Source: Stappia sp. MMSF_3263 (GTDB taxonomy: Bacteria > Pseudomonadota > Alphaproteobacteria > Rhizobiales > Stappiaceae). From it: a DNA stretch of 64,000 nucleotides. This document shows, piece by piece, positions 8,989 through 17,669 of this stretch (position 1 is the first letter of the stretch; each line of letters opens with the position of its first letter). The notes beneath the pieces were generated by a model. That model was not told the DNA's origin. It was given only the letters and a program-made list of their open reading frames with translations, and did not search any database. Made by a program: the position numbers and the translations under genes. The stretch is from positions 434,001 through 498,000 of the forward strand of contig NZ_JASHIK010000001.1 of assembly GCF_030733745.1 (NCBI RefSeq), written 5' to 3'.

Positions 8989-9448
8989 GAGCGTTTCCTT
9001 GCGCGGGCCATTGTCGATGCTGGCGTTTCGCGCCCATCTGACCGGCCGGTCAGGCGGCTGTCAATGAGCGAGCTCAAACGGCGGGCAGGATGTGCAGGCC
9101 TTGGGGAACGGATGCGGGAAAGCTGGAACAGGCGGCGTGCGGGCTGGCGGACAAAAGAAAGCCGGGGCGGCATCCGACTGCCGGCCCCGGTGGAAGGTGC
9201 GGGCATGACAAGGCCCGTAGGGGAGGTCCGCTGCATCGCCTGTGAAGGCAATTATAATACTAATTGATTCGCCGGCTTTTCAGAAGGCGGAATGCAAAAA
9301 AGGTGAATTTTCATCTTGGGGTTGCGTTCTGTCTTACGCAGCGGCAGACAGTTTTCATTGTAAAAAATATCAGTATTCAGCACGTTGACCTGTCTGCCGA
9401 TGCAGATCGGACACCGGATGCCGAACGCGGGTGTCAGAACGCTGGATG
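8989..9448. other. 460-bp intergenic region with an AT-rich island
   Basis: No gene is supported here. Bases 9240-9390 are strikingly AT-rich for this genome. On the minus strand they include TATAAT (about 9253), which could be the -10 for the deacetylase gene, though no good -35 is seen. Around 9300-9317 lies AAGGTGAA-TT-TTCATCTT, a dyad with one mismatched pair, which could be an operator. Confidence 0.4.
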
Positions 9449-10441
9449 TCAGCGGCGCGGCGCCGCCGCCCGCCGCAGCCGGTCGTTGATCGCCTCGCCA
9501 AGGCCGGCCTCCGGTACGGGCATTGCCGCAATGCGCTCTGCGCCGCTTGCGTCGAGTTCGCGCATCGCGGTGAAGAGCCGCGCTGCCGCTTCGCGCAACT
9601 CGCCCCTTGCGCTCAACTGCACGACCGCTCGGGCATGTTCCGCGCCCGGCGGCAGGTCGGGACCGAAGGCGAGCAGCGCCTCGTCCGGTTCCACATGGGT
9701 GGCCTCGAGCCGCAAGGCCGCGCGCGGCGCGTAGTGGGAGGAGAGCATGCCCGGCGCGTCCGGCGCATCGTCGGGCCGCACGAGGGCAGGGGCAAGCGTT
9801 TCGCCGAGCACGGCCTCGATGGCCTGCCGCTCGATGCCGCCGGGGCGCAGCAGGCGCGGGCGCTCGTCGGTCAGGGCGACGATGGTGGACTCCACCCCCA
9901 CCGGGGTCGGCCCGGCATCGATGAGCAGGGCCAGCCGGTCGCCCAGATCGCCGGCCACGGCCTCGGCCGTGGTGCCGCTGATACGCCCCGACCGATTGGC
10001 GCTGGGCGCGGCAATCGGTCGGCCGCTGGCCTGCGCCAGGTCGCGCATGATCGCCGCTGCCGGCACCCGCAGCGCCACGCTCGGCAAGCCGGCCGTGGCA
10101 AGGTCGCAGATCGGGCTGTCGACCCGCTTCGGCAGCACCATCGTCAGCGGCCCCGGCCAGAATGCCTCGGCCAATGCCCGGGCGCGGGCATCGAACAATG
10201 CGTGCCGCTCTGCCGCCTTTGTCGATTCCACATGCGCGATCAGCGGGTTGAAGCTCGGTCGCCCCTTCGCCGCATAGATGTCGGCGCAGGCAAGCGCATT
10301 GGTCGCGTCGGCGGCGAGCCCGTAGACGGTCTCAGTCGGAACGGCGAGCAGGCGCCCGTCGACGAGATCCGCCACCGCCGCCTCGAAGGCCGCCGTGCCG
10401 CGCCAGGTCTCGCTTTGTGGATCGATCTGCCAGCGGCGCAT
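9449..10441 (-). CDS. tsaC: Sua5-type L-threonylcarbamoyladenylate synthase
   Basis: This enzyme makes threonylcarbamoyl-AMP from threonine, bicarbonate and ATP for the t6A37 modification of ANN-decoding tRNAs. The 330-residue protein has the YrdC domain (about 15-205) with LLAVPTETVYGLAADA, KGRPSFNPLI, the PAPSANRSG-like block APSANRSGR and VESTIV. The extra C-terminal Sua5 domain follows (LLRPGGIE, SPGMLSSHYAPR-like PGMLSSHYAPR). Having both domains identifies the longer Sua5 form. ATG 10441 is chosen. A GTG at 10453 is an in-frame alternative. Confidence 0.93.
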   Translation of the reverse strand: MRRWQIDPQSETWRGTAAFEAAVADLVDGRLLAVPTETVYGLAADATNALACADIYAAKGRPSFNPLIAHVESTKAAERHALFDARARALAEAFWPGPLTMVLPKRVDSPICDLATAGLPSVALRVPAAAIMRDLAQASGRPIAAPSANRSGRISGTTAEAVAGDLGDRLALLIDAGPTPVGVESTIVALTDERPRLLRPGGIERQAIEAVLGETLAPALVRPDDAPDAPGMLSSHYAPRAALRLEATHVEPDEALLAFGPDLPPGAEHARAVVQLSARGELREAAARLFTAMRELDASGAERIAAMPVPEAGLGEAINDRLRRAAAPRR

Positions 10442-10542
10442 TGCCTCGTTCACTCCGTACCGTTGTCGTTCCGATGGCGCGCGGACCGGCCCGGCAGGGG
10501 CCGGGGTCCAAAGCGGGGAAGCGTATGCCGCAACGTCACCGA

Positions 10543-10558
10543 TTGACGTTTACGTCAA
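10543..10558. promoter_or_regulatory. 16-bp palindromic operator upstream of the acyl-CoA dehydrogenase operon
   Basis: TTGACGTTTACGTCAA is a perfect 7-bp inverted repeat around TT, 99 nt before the acyl-CoA dehydrogenase start and in the gap to the divergent Sua5 gene. From memory it resembles sites of LiuR-like MerR-family regulators of branched-chain or fatty acid catabolism. That identity is inference, and no such regulator is encoded in the window. Confidence 0.6.
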
Positions 10559-10657
10559 CACAGACCATCCTCGCGCCCAATCAAAAATGCCCGGCGGTTC
10601 TGCGGCCTGTGCCGCATTTCGTCAAGCCGCCGGCCAGCGCCTGCCAGGGAGTGAAAC

Positions 10658-12427
10658 ATGTACCGTGCCCCCGTTTCGGAGATCGCCTTTACGTTGAAGC
10701 ATGTGGCGGGCCTTGCCGACGTGCTTGCCCACGAGGGCCACGCGGAGGTGACCGACGATCTGGTCGACGCGATCCTGGAGGAGGCGGGGCGCTTTGCGGC
10801 CGAGGAGATCGCGCCGCTCAACGCACCTGGCGATCGTGTCGGCGCGAAACTGGAAAACGGCGAGGTCACCATGCCGCCGGGCTGGCGGGATGCCTATCGC
10901 GCCTGGACCGACGGCGGCTGGAACTCGCTCACCGGCTCGACGGAATTCGGCGGCCAAGGCCTGCCGATGATGCTGCATGCGGCGGCGCTGGAGATGTGGA
11001 ATTCCGGCTCCATGGCCTTCGCCATCGGCCCGACCCTGACCATGGGCGCGGTCGAGGCGCTTGAAAAGCACGCCAGCCGCGAATTGCAGGAGACCTATCT
11101 GCCAAAGCTCGTCTCCGGCGAGTGGATGGGCACGATGAACCTGACCGAACCGCAGGCGGGCTCCGACCTCAACGCGCTGCGCGCCCGCGCCGAGCCGGTC
11201 GGCGACGGCACCTATCGCATCTTCGGCCAGAAGATTTTCATCACCTTCGGCGAGCAGGACTTCACCGACAACATCGTCCATCTGGTGCTCGCCCGCCTGC
11301 CGGATGCACCCGCCGGCACGCGCGGCATCTCGCTCTTTCTCGTTCCGAAGTTCTTCGTCAACGCCGACGGATCGCTGGGTGCGCGCAACGACGTGCGCTG
11401 CGCCGGCATCGAGCACAAGCTTGGCATCCATGCCTCGCCCACCTGCACCATGGTTTATGGCGATGAGGGCGGTGCCGTCGGCTGGCTGATCGGCGAGGAG
11501 AACCGCGGCCTCGCCTGCATGTTCACGATGATGAACAACGCCCGCCTGTCGGTTGGCATCCAGGGCCTGGGCGTGGCCGAGCGCGCTACCCAGCAGGCGC
11601 TTGCCTATGCGAACGAGCGCCGCCAGGGGCGCGTTGCCGGCGACACCGGCGAGGGGATGAGCCCGATTGCCGGCCATCCCGACATTCGCCGCACGCTGCT
11701 TGCCATGCAGGCCTGGACGCAGATCGCCCGCGCCGCCTGCTTCACCAACGCGCATGCGATCGACATGGCGCGGCTCGCCGGCGATGCCGATGCCCGCACC
11801 CACTGGAGCGAGCGGGCCGCGACCCTGACCCCGATCGCCAAGGCGCTGTCCACCGATATCGGTGTCGAGGTCGCTTCGCTCGGCGTCCAGGTCCACGGCG
11901 GCATGGGTTATGTGGAGGAAACGGGCGCCGCCCAGCACCTGCGTGACGCGCGCATCGCGCCGATCTACGAGGGCACCAACGGCATTCAGGCGATCGATCT
12001 GGTCACCCGCAAGCTGCCGCTCTCCGGCGGGGACCATATTCGCGGCCTGATCGCCGAGCTTTCGGCGATTGCACGGGAGGCGCGCGGCGCCGGGTCGGAG
12101 CTTGCCGATGCGGGCAGCCGGCTGGAGCGGGCCTTGGCGTGCCTGTCGGAGGCCGCCGAGTGGATGCTGGAGGCGCTGGGCGAGGGGCGCCAGAGCGAGG
12201 CGCTGGCCGGCGCGACGCCCTTCCTGCGGTTGATGGGCATCGCCTATGGCGGCGCCATGCTGGTCAAGGGCGCGCTCGCCTGCCGGGGAGAGCAGTCGCC
12301 CGCCGCTGCTCGTCGTCTGCTTCTGGCCCGCTACTTCGCCGCCGCCCATCTCGCCGAGACGGGGGCACTGAAGGAACAGGTGGTCGCCGCGGCCGACGCG
12401 GTGCTTGCCTATGATCCGGCCGCCTGA
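10658..12427 (+). CDS. acyl-CoA dehydrogenase (DmdC-like, long form)
   Basis: This is a 589-residue FAD flavoenzyme that desaturates an acyl-CoA at C2-C3. It has the N-terminal helical domain, the middle beta domain with MNLTEPQAGSDLNALRA, and the C-terminal helical domain. IYEGTNGIQAIDLVTRKL is the conserved end block that carries the region of the catalytic Glu in this group. An additional C-terminal domain (after residue 460) makes it longer than the usual 380-400 residues. This is as in the DmdC/AcdA-like subgroup, some of which act on methylmercaptopropionyl-CoA. The real substrate is unknown. AGGGAG precedes ATG 10658. Hydratase and SDR genes follow. Confidence 0.92.
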   Translation: MYRAPVSEIAFTLKHVAGLADVLAHEGHAEVTDDLVDAILEEAGRFAAEEIAPLNAPGDRVGAKLENGEVTMPPGWRDAYRAWTDGGWNSLTGSTEFGGQGLPMMLHAAALEMWNSGSMAFAIGPTLTMGAVEALEKHASRELQETYLPKLVSGEWMGTMNLTEPQAGSDLNALRARAEPVGDGTYRIFGQKIFITFGEQDFTDNIVHLVLARLPDAPAGTRGISLFLVPKFFVNADGSLGARNDVRCAGIEHKLGIHASPTCTMVYGDEGGAVGWLIGEENRGLACMFTMMNNARLSVGIQGLGVAERATQQALAYANERRQGRVAGDTGEGMSPIAGHPDIRRTLLAMQAWTQIARAACFTNAHAIDMARLAGDADARTHWSERAATLTPIAKALSTDIGVEVASLGVQVHGGMGYVEETGAAQHLRDARIAPIYEGTNGIQAIDLVTRKLPLSGGDHIRGLIAELSAIAREARGAGSELADAGSRLERALACLSEAAEWMLEALGEGRQSEALAGATPFLRLMGIAYGGAMLVKGALACRGEQSPAAARRLLLARYFAAAHLAETGALKEQVVAAADAVLAYDPAA

Positions 12428-12450
12428 GGCCTGAGCTGAAAGGAGCCGGG

Positions 12451-13206
12451 ATGATCGAGGTCCAACGCGACGGCGCGGTGCAGGTGGTTCGCCTGAACCG
12501 GCCCTCGAAGAAAAACGCCCTGACCGGCGAGATGTACGAGGCGCTGGCCGGCGCGCTGGAGGCCGGCAACACGGACGAGGGGATCCGCGCCCATCTCCTC
12601 CTGGGTGTGCCTGGAGCCTTCACCTCGGGCAACGACATTGGCGATTTTCTCGGCTTCGCCATGTCCGGCGGGGGCATGCAGGATGCGCCGGTGGTGCGCT
12701 TCCTTCGCGCGCTTGCGCAGTGCGACAAGCCGATGGTTGCCGGTGTCGACGGGCTCGCCATCGGCGTCGGCACGACGCTGCTCTTCCATTGCGACATGGT
12801 CTTCGCCAGCCCGCGCGCCGTGTTCCGCACGCCGTTCCTGGACCTTGGACTTGTGCCGGAGGCCGGCGCCAGCCTGCTGGCTCCGCGTGCCATGGGCCAT
12901 GCCCGCGCCTTCGAGCTGCTCTGCCTCGGAGAGCCTTTCGATTCGGTGCAGGCGAAGGCCGCCGGCTTCGTCAATCACATCGTCTCGGAGGAGGAGCTCG
13001 AGCCGCGTGCGCTGGCCGCTGCGCAGGCGATCGCCGCCAAGCCGGCAGAGGCCATGCGCCTGTCACGCGCCCTGCTGGTCGGTGACCGCACGGAACTGCG
13101 CGCCCGCATGGAGGAGGAGATCCGGCTCTTTTCCGAGCGGCTTGCCTCCGACGAAGCCCGGGCCGCCTTCACCGCATTCATGGACAGGGCGCGGCCGGCC
13201 GGCTGA
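12451..13206 (+). CDS. enoyl-CoA hydratase/isomerase family protein
   Basis: This 251-residue crotonase-fold enzyme adds water to (or isomerises) an enoyl-CoA in beta-oxidation. The first oxyanion-hole loop is GAFTSGNDIGDF. The second is DKPMVAGVDGLAIGVGTTL, followed by DMVFASPRAVFRTPF and GLVPEAGAS. The Glu of GLVPEAG fits one of the catalytic acid positions. RBS AGGAG lies before ATG 12451. It is 23 nt after the acyl-CoA dehydrogenase stop and 31 nt before the SDR gene, so one operon is likely. Confidence 0.92.
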   Translation: MIEVQRDGAVQVVRLNRPSKKNALTGEMYEALAGALEAGNTDEGIRAHLLLGVPGAFTSGNDIGDFLGFAMSGGGMQDAPVVRFLRALAQCDKPMVAGVDGLAIGVGTTLLFHCDMVFASPRAVFRTPFLDLGLVPEAGASLLAPRAMGHARAFELLCLGEPFDSVQAKAAGFVNHIVSEEELEPRALAAAQAIAAKPAEAMRLSRALLVGDRTELRARMEEEIRLFSERLASDEARAAFTAFMDRARPAG

Positions 13207-13237
13207 GCCGGGTGCCGCCATCGGGAGGATCGACCAG

Positions 13238-14101
13238 ATGTCGCTCAAGGGAAAGACGCTCTTCATCACCGGCGCCTCGCGCGGCATCGGCAAGGCGATT
13301 GCCCTGCGCGCCGCCGGTGACGGGGCCAATGTGGCCATCGCGGCGAAGACCGCCGAGCCGCATGCGAAACTGGAGGGTACGATCTACACCGCCGCCGCGG
13401 AGATCGAGGCGGCCGGCGGCCGCGCCCTGCCGCTGATCGTCGACGTGCGCGATGAGGAGACGGTGGCGGAGGCGATGGCGCGCACGGTGGAGGCCTTCGG
13501 CGGGATCGACATTCTCGTCAACAACGCCAGCGCCATCCAGCTGACGCCGCTCGCCCAGACCGACATGAAGCGTTTCGACCTGATGCACCAGATCAATACG
13601 CGCGGCACGCTGGTCTGCTCGAAACACGCACTGCCGCATCTGGCGCGCGCCGACAATCCGCATATCCTGATGCTGTCGCCGCCGCTGGACATGCAGGAGA
13701 AGTGGTTCGCCCCGTTTACCCCCTATGCCATCGCCAAATACGGCATGAGCCTCGCGGTGCTGGGCCTTGCCGGAGAACTGCGCGGCAAGGGCATCGCCGT
13801 CAACGCCCTGTGGCCGCGCACCACCATTGCCACCGCCGCTGTGCGCAACCTCATCGGCGGCGACGACATGGTTTCGAAGAGCCGCACACCGGAAATCCTG
13901 GCCGATGCTGCCTGGGAGATTTTCACCAGTCCCTCGCGCGAGTTCACCGGCAATTTCCTGATCGACGACAGCTTCCTCGCCTCGCGCGGCGTCACCGATT
14001 TCGACCGCTACCGGGTCGATCCGTCGATGCCCTTGATGCCGGATTTCTTCGTGCCCGACGAAAGCGAGGCGCCAGCGGCACTGGGGCCTTCCAGGGGGTG
14101 A
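13238..14101 (+). CDS. SDR family oxidoreductase (HSDL2-like)
   Basis: This 287-residue short-chain dehydrogenase has the NADP(H)-binding TGASRGIGKA near residue 12, LVNNASAIQL and the active-site YAIAK. The long early insertion (PHAKLEGTIYTAAAEIEAAG) and LSPPLDMQEKWF match hydroxysteroid-dehydrogenase-like protein 2 relatives. It may act as the 3-hydroxyacyl-CoA dehydrogenase-like step of this operon, which is inferred from position. GGAGG lies before ATG 13238, which begins the Rossmann fold. Confidence 0.92.
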   Translation: MSLKGKTLFITGASRGIGKAIALRAAGDGANVAIAAKTAEPHAKLEGTIYTAAAEIEAAGGRALPLIVDVRDEETVAEAMARTVEAFGGIDILVNNASAIQLTPLAQTDMKRFDLMHQINTRGTLVCSKHALPHLARADNPHILMLSPPLDMQEKWFAPFTPYAIAKYGMSLAVLGLAGELRGKGIAVNALWPRTTIATAAVRNLIGGDDMVSKSRTPEILADAAWEIFTSPSREFTGNFLIDDSFLASRGVTDFDRYRVDPSMPLMPDFFVPDESEAPAALGPSRG

Positions 14102-14144
14102 AGCTTCGGCCGCGCTGACGAGTGCGCGGAAGGCGGGTGGCGGC

Positions 14145-14273
14145 CTACCAGCCCATGGCCTTCCAAAAGAGCGCGCCGAGGAAGGCGCCGGCCGCAACGG
14201 CAAAGGCAAGCAGGCGCCACACCGGATGCAGATCCTTGCGGGTCTTGCGTGACGTGTCGTTGCGATCCGCCAT
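14145..14273 (-). CDS. small single-helix membrane protein downstream of the J-domain gene
   Basis: This 42-residue ORF starts 12 nt after the J-domain protein stop, on the same strand. It has a basic N-terminus (ADRNDTSRKTRKDLHP) followed by one hydrophobic helix, WRLLAFAVAAGAFLGALFW. The layout suggests an inner-membrane peptide co-transcribed with the chaperone gene. No family is recognised and the ribosome site is weak. Confidence 0.45.
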   Translation of the reverse strand: MADRNDTSRKTRKDLHPVWRLLAFAVAAGAFLGALFWKAMGW

Positions 14274-14285
14274 CGGCCGGTCCGG

Positions 14286-15278
14286 TCAGTCGAATTCCGG
14301 ACCGCGCGGCCGGTAGGGACGCAGTTCCTTCCAGGCCCGCATCAGCGTCGCCAGCTCCTCGTCCTCTTCCTCGGGCAGGACGATGCGCAGCGTCACCAGA
14401 AGGTCTCCCCGGCCGCCGTTCTTGTTGGGCAGGCCCTTGCCTTTCAGCCGCATGGTCTTGCCGGCACGCGCGTTCGCGGCGACCGTCAGATTGACGGCTC
14501 CGTCGAGCGTCGGCACCCGCACCTTGCCGCCGAGCACTGCCTCGTAGAGGCTGATCGGCAGGTCGAGCTTCAGGTCGTCGTCGGCAGGCACGAAAAGCGG
14601 GTGCCGGGCAAGCCGGATCTCGACGATGGCGTCGCCCGCGCTGCCGCCGTTCTCTCCGGGATGGCCCTGTCCCCGGAGCCGGATCTTCTCGCCGTCGGTC
14701 GTTCCTTCCGGCAGCTTGACGTCCAGTGCCTTGCCGGAGGGCAGCGTCACGCGGGCCTTGTGGTCATGCACCAGCTGCTCGAGCGTGACACGTGCCGTCA
14801 CCTGCGCGTCGGCGCCGCGCCGGGGCGTCGGTGCGCGTCCGCCGCCCATCCCCGCTCCCATGCCCGGGCCTCCCGCGCCGGCCCCTGCACCGGTACGTGC
14901 CCGGCCGCCGAAACCGCCGAGAATGTCGCTCAGGATGTCGTCGAAGGCGCCGCCGCCGGCCGCCCCGCCCTGGCCGAAGCCGCCGCGCGCGCCGCGCGCC
15001 TGACGGAAGATGTCGTTGTCGCCGAAACCCTCGAAGCCGTGGGCATGGAATTTCGGCTTGCCTTCGGCGTCGATCTCGCCCCGGTCGAAGCGCGCGCGCT
15101 TGTCCTTGTCGCCGAGGATCTCATAGGCCTGGTTCGCCTCCGCGAAGCGTTCCTTGGCCTGGGGATTGTCGGCGTTCTGGTCCGGATGGCACGTCTTGGC
15201 GAGCTTCCGGAACGCCTTCTTGATCTCCGCCTCGCTCGCAGACTTTCCGACGCCGAGGACGCTATAGGGGTCACGCAT
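14286..15278 (-). CDS. J-domain co-chaperone without zinc finger (CbpA-like DnaJ)
   Basis: This 330-residue protein has an N-terminal J domain (residues 3-68) with HPD at 31-33, which stimulates DnaK ATPase. A Gly/Phe-rich linker follows (FGQGGAAGGG and GAGAGAGGPGMGAGMGGG). The C-terminal substrate-binding beta domains have LPSGKALDVKLPEGT, ADDDLKLDLPISLYEAVLGG and KGKGLPNKNGGRGDLLV. The four CxxCxGxG zinc repeats of DnaJ are missing, so it is a type B J-protein like CbpA. It works in cytosolic folding. Confidence 0.93.
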   Translation of the reverse strand: MRDPYSVLGVGKSASEAEIKKAFRKLAKTCHPDQNADNPQAKERFAEANQAYEILGDKDKRARFDRGEIDAEGKPKFHAHGFEGFGDNDIFRQARGARGGFGQGGAAGGGAFDDILSDILGGFGGRARTGAGAGAGGPGMGAGMGGGRAPTPRRGADAQVTARVTLEQLVHDHKARVTLPSGKALDVKLPEGTTDGEKIRLRGQGHPGENGGSAGDAIVEIRLARHPLFVPADDDLKLDLPISLYEAVLGGKVRVPTLDGAVNLTVAANARAGKTMRLKGKGLPNKNGGRGDLLVTLRIVLPEEEDEELATLMRAWKELRPYRPRGPEFD

Positions 15279-15406
15279 GGTTCAGACCGCACTGATGAAT
15301 GGTGGACACGGGTATACACCCGCGCGATGCTCGGGAACCATATGGTAATTGATAGGAATAAAATCCAGTGCCCTGCCGGCTGCCCTTGCAGGCCGCCGTC
15401 CTGACC

Positions 15407-15910
15407 TCAGCCTGCGCTGTCGTCGCTGCCGTCCTTGACGGTTAGGCCGATCACTGCCCAGTCGCGCATCAGGTCCTGGCAGGCGACGCCATTGTAGGCG
15501 CGCACGCCGCCGATCGTGTTGGCGGTCGTTTCGAAGCGGGCGCAGCCGGTGCCGTTGGTCGGCGTGTCGTCGACCAGGGCGATGATCGTGCCCGAGTTGC
15601 CGCTGATCGGATTGTTCCAAGAGAACGGCGGCTCGGCGATGCCGTCCTCGCGCGCCGTCGCGATCGCCTTGGCGATGATGGCGCGGTCCTGCGCGCTGAT
15701 ATCCAGGTCGGCGGGATTTTGCTGCCCGTCGATGGAGCCTGTCAGGTCGAGCGGGGTTTCCGGGTCGGCGCTGCCCATCGGCATCGACACGCTGCCGCAT
15801 GCTCCGGCGAACAGCGTCAGGCCAAGGGCAAGCGCGGTGCCGCATCGGCGAAGGCCGACCTTGGCCTCGTGTCGTCCGAAGGATGTCGCAATGCCGTGCC
15901 GGGATGTCAT
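15407..15910 (-). CDS. RT0821/Lpp0805-like surface lipoprotein
   Basis: This 167-residue protein has a lipoprotein signal whose lipobox is FAGAC, predicting lipidated Cys near residue 38. The mature part contains WNNPISGNSGTI, CARFETTANTIGGVRAYNGVACQD and DWAVIGL. This matches the small surface-antigen family found across alphaproteobacteria (RT0821/Lpp0805). The molecular role is unknown. ATG 15910 is chosen because AGGAG lies 8 nt upstream. A longer frame from 15973 is less likely. Confidence 0.8.
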   Translation of the reverse strand: MTSRHGIATSFGRHEAKVGLRRCGTALALGLTLFAGACGSVSMPMGSADPETPLDLTGSIDGQQNPADLDISAQDRAIIAKAIATAREDGIAEPPFSWNNPISGNSGTIIALVDDTPTNGTGCARFETTANTIGGVRAYNGVACQDLMRDWAVIGLTVKDGSDDSAG

Positions 15911-16111
15911 GGCGATGGCTCCTGGGGGCTTTCCGCGCACTGCCTCGCGAGTGAGGATGTTGCGCCATTGCAACAGGATCGGAGAAACCGATTAACAAAC
16001 TGTAACTGGAGTGATTCAGCGTTTCCGTTTTGGCTGCTATGGCAGCAGCTTGCACGCACCGGTGGCAAAGCGCCCGGCCGGTCGAAACGAATCGGAAGGC
16101 CGCGCATATCC

Positions 16112-16657
16112 ATGCAAGCATTCGACCGCGCTCCGGAAGTCATGACCGAACGCCTCTGCCTGCGCGCCTTGCGGGTGGAGGATTTCGACGTCTTCTTCGC
16201 CATGCGCAGCGACCCGCGGCTTGCCGTCGGCGGTGTCGTTGAAACCCGTGAGGAGGCCTGGTCCCGGCTGCTGCGGGCCCGTGGTCACTGGGCCGTTCTC
16301 GGCTTCGGCTACTGGGCGCTGACGGAGCGCGCCAGCGGCCGTTTCGTCGGGGAGGCGGGGTTCATCGACTTCCGGCGCGACGTGCAACCCTCGCTTGACG
16401 GCACGGCGGAGGCCGGCTGGATGGTGATCGCCGAGCGTCAGGGGCTCGGGTATGCCGGGGAGGCCGTTGCCGCGATGCTCGCATGGGGGGCGGCCAACAT
16501 CCCCCGCGAACTGGCGACTTGCATGATCGCGCCCGACAACGCCCCTTCGATCGCGGTCGCCCGGCGGGCCGGGTTCCGTTCCTATGCCGAGGCCACCTAT
16601 CGCGGCGCGCCGGTCACGCTCTATCGAAGGCGCTTGAGGGCGGCGTCCGACACGTGA
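16112..16657 (+). CDS. GNAT family N-acetyltransferase
   Basis: This 181-residue protein resembles RimJ/RimL-type acetyltransferases. It has TERLCLRALRVEDFDVFF at the N-terminus, the central strand GEAGFIDFRRDVQP, and acetyl-CoA-binding GLGYAGEAVAAML. The C-terminal NAPSIAVARRAGF is also typical. It transfers an acetyl group from acetyl-CoA to an amine, with substrate unknown. GGAAGG precedes ATG 16112. It is convergent with the next methyltransferase gene, with a 2-nt gap. Confidence 0.9.
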   Translation: MQAFDRAPEVMTERLCLRALRVEDFDVFFAMRSDPRLAVGGVVETREEAWSRLLRARGHWAVLGFGYWALTERASGRFVGEAGFIDFRRDVQPSLDGTAEAGWMVIAERQGLGYAGEAVAAMLAWGAANIPRELATCMIAPDNAPSIAVARRAGFRSYAEATYRGAPVTLYRRRLRAASDT

Positions 16658-16659
16658 AG

Positions 16660-17664
16660 TCAGCCGCCGCGCTTTTCCAGCACGGCGCAGAACTCGCCGG
16701 CGCGGTAGGGCGTCGGGTAGACCCGGTGAACCGAAAGTCCGGTCAGGGCAAGATCGCTCAACCCGGTGACGATGGTGCGGAAGCTTTCCGGCGTGAAACG
16801 CCAGCCATGCACGTCCACATAGCCGCCGGCGCTTGCCTCCCACTCGTCGATCGCCGCGCGGGTCATGGCGGCCACATTGTCCGGCGCGCCGTGGTCGCCA
16901 TGCCAGTGCCGCACAGCGTCGTTGTGGGTGGTGAGCGCGCGCATCTCGATGATCTTGCCGAGCCCGTGCACCCGTCGGCCTTCCATGCAGGCGGCGACCG
17001 CATCGGCGATTGTCGAGGGCGCGATGAAATGATCGAAACAGTAGCGGCAGTCGGGGACGATCAGCGCGTAGAGGCCGCCGGGCTCCAGCAGTCGCTCGAC
17101 TTGTGCCAGATGCGCGACGAGGTCCGGTTGGTGTTCGATCACATGCGAGGAGGCGACAAGGGCGAAGCGCTCGCCGACGATCGAGAGGTCGCCGAGCGGG
17201 GAGACGAAGTCGATCTGTGGAACGCCGGAGGGATCCTCGCCGATCTGTGCTGCATAGGCGACGAGCTGGTCATGCGTGCGGATGTCGAAATGTTTTGTAT
17301 TGGCTCCCTTCAGCATCGGCCGGTGGAAAGCGCCGATCTCCAGCGCCGGCTCATGGGTCTGCAACGCGTCGATGAACTGGAGGCGCAGGGCCTGCGGCGC
17401 GCCGACGCGCCCTTGTGCCCGGCCGCGCCGCTCATAGTGCCGGGCAAGCGCAGCATCGCTGCGCAAGGCGAGAGCGGGATAAAAGGCGCGGTAGCAGCCA
17501 GGGACGAATTCGGGCGCGAACCTGTCGCGCAAGGGCAGGCGCTCGCCCCTCTCCCTCACCGCCGTGCGCGACCACGGACCCCGGCTGGGACGGCGCTTGT
17601 GGATCAGCGGCAGGATGTTGGCGTCGCGCAGCCGGCGCAGCAGCCGCGTGAATGGATTGCCCAC
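16660..17664 (-). CDS. SAM-dependent methyltransferase-like protein
   Basis: This 334-residue protein has a type 11/12 methyltransferase domain. LEIGAFHRPML is a motif I variant. ASSHVIEHQPDLVAHLAQ and LLEPGGLYALIVPD are the later motifs. The target is unknown. The frame is open to 17760, inside corA. A GTG at 17664, or a TTG at 17673 overlapping the corA stop as TTGA, are the credible starts. Both lie just after GGAAGAAGC. Coupling to corA on the same strand is therefore likely. Confidence 0.78.
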   Translation of the reverse strand: MGNPFTRLLRRLRDANILPLIHKRRPSRGPWSRTAVRERGERLPLRDRFAPEFVPGCYRAFYPALALRSDAALARHYERRGRAQGRVGAPQALRLQFIDALQTHEPALEIGAFHRPMLKGANTKHFDIRTHDQLVAYAAQIGEDPSGVPQIDFVSPLGDLSIVGERFALVASSHVIEHQPDLVAHLAQVERLLEPGGLYALIVPDCRYCFDHFIAPSTIADAVAACMEGRRVHGLGKIIEMRALTTHNDAVRHWHGDHGAPDNVAAMTRAAIDEWEASAGGYVDVHGWRFTPESFRTIVTGLSDLALTGLSVHRVYPTPYRAGEFCAVLEKRGG

Positions 17665-17669
17665 CGGCG

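Noticed and set aside
8943-9251. 102-codon minus-strand frame upstream of the deacetylase gene
   Set aside because: It overlaps the deacetylase start, has Pro/Arg/Ser-rich composition and no ribosome site.
16005-16025. CtrA site in TTAACAAACTGTAAC
   Set aside because: Spacing and second half-site do not fit TTAA-N7-TTAA.
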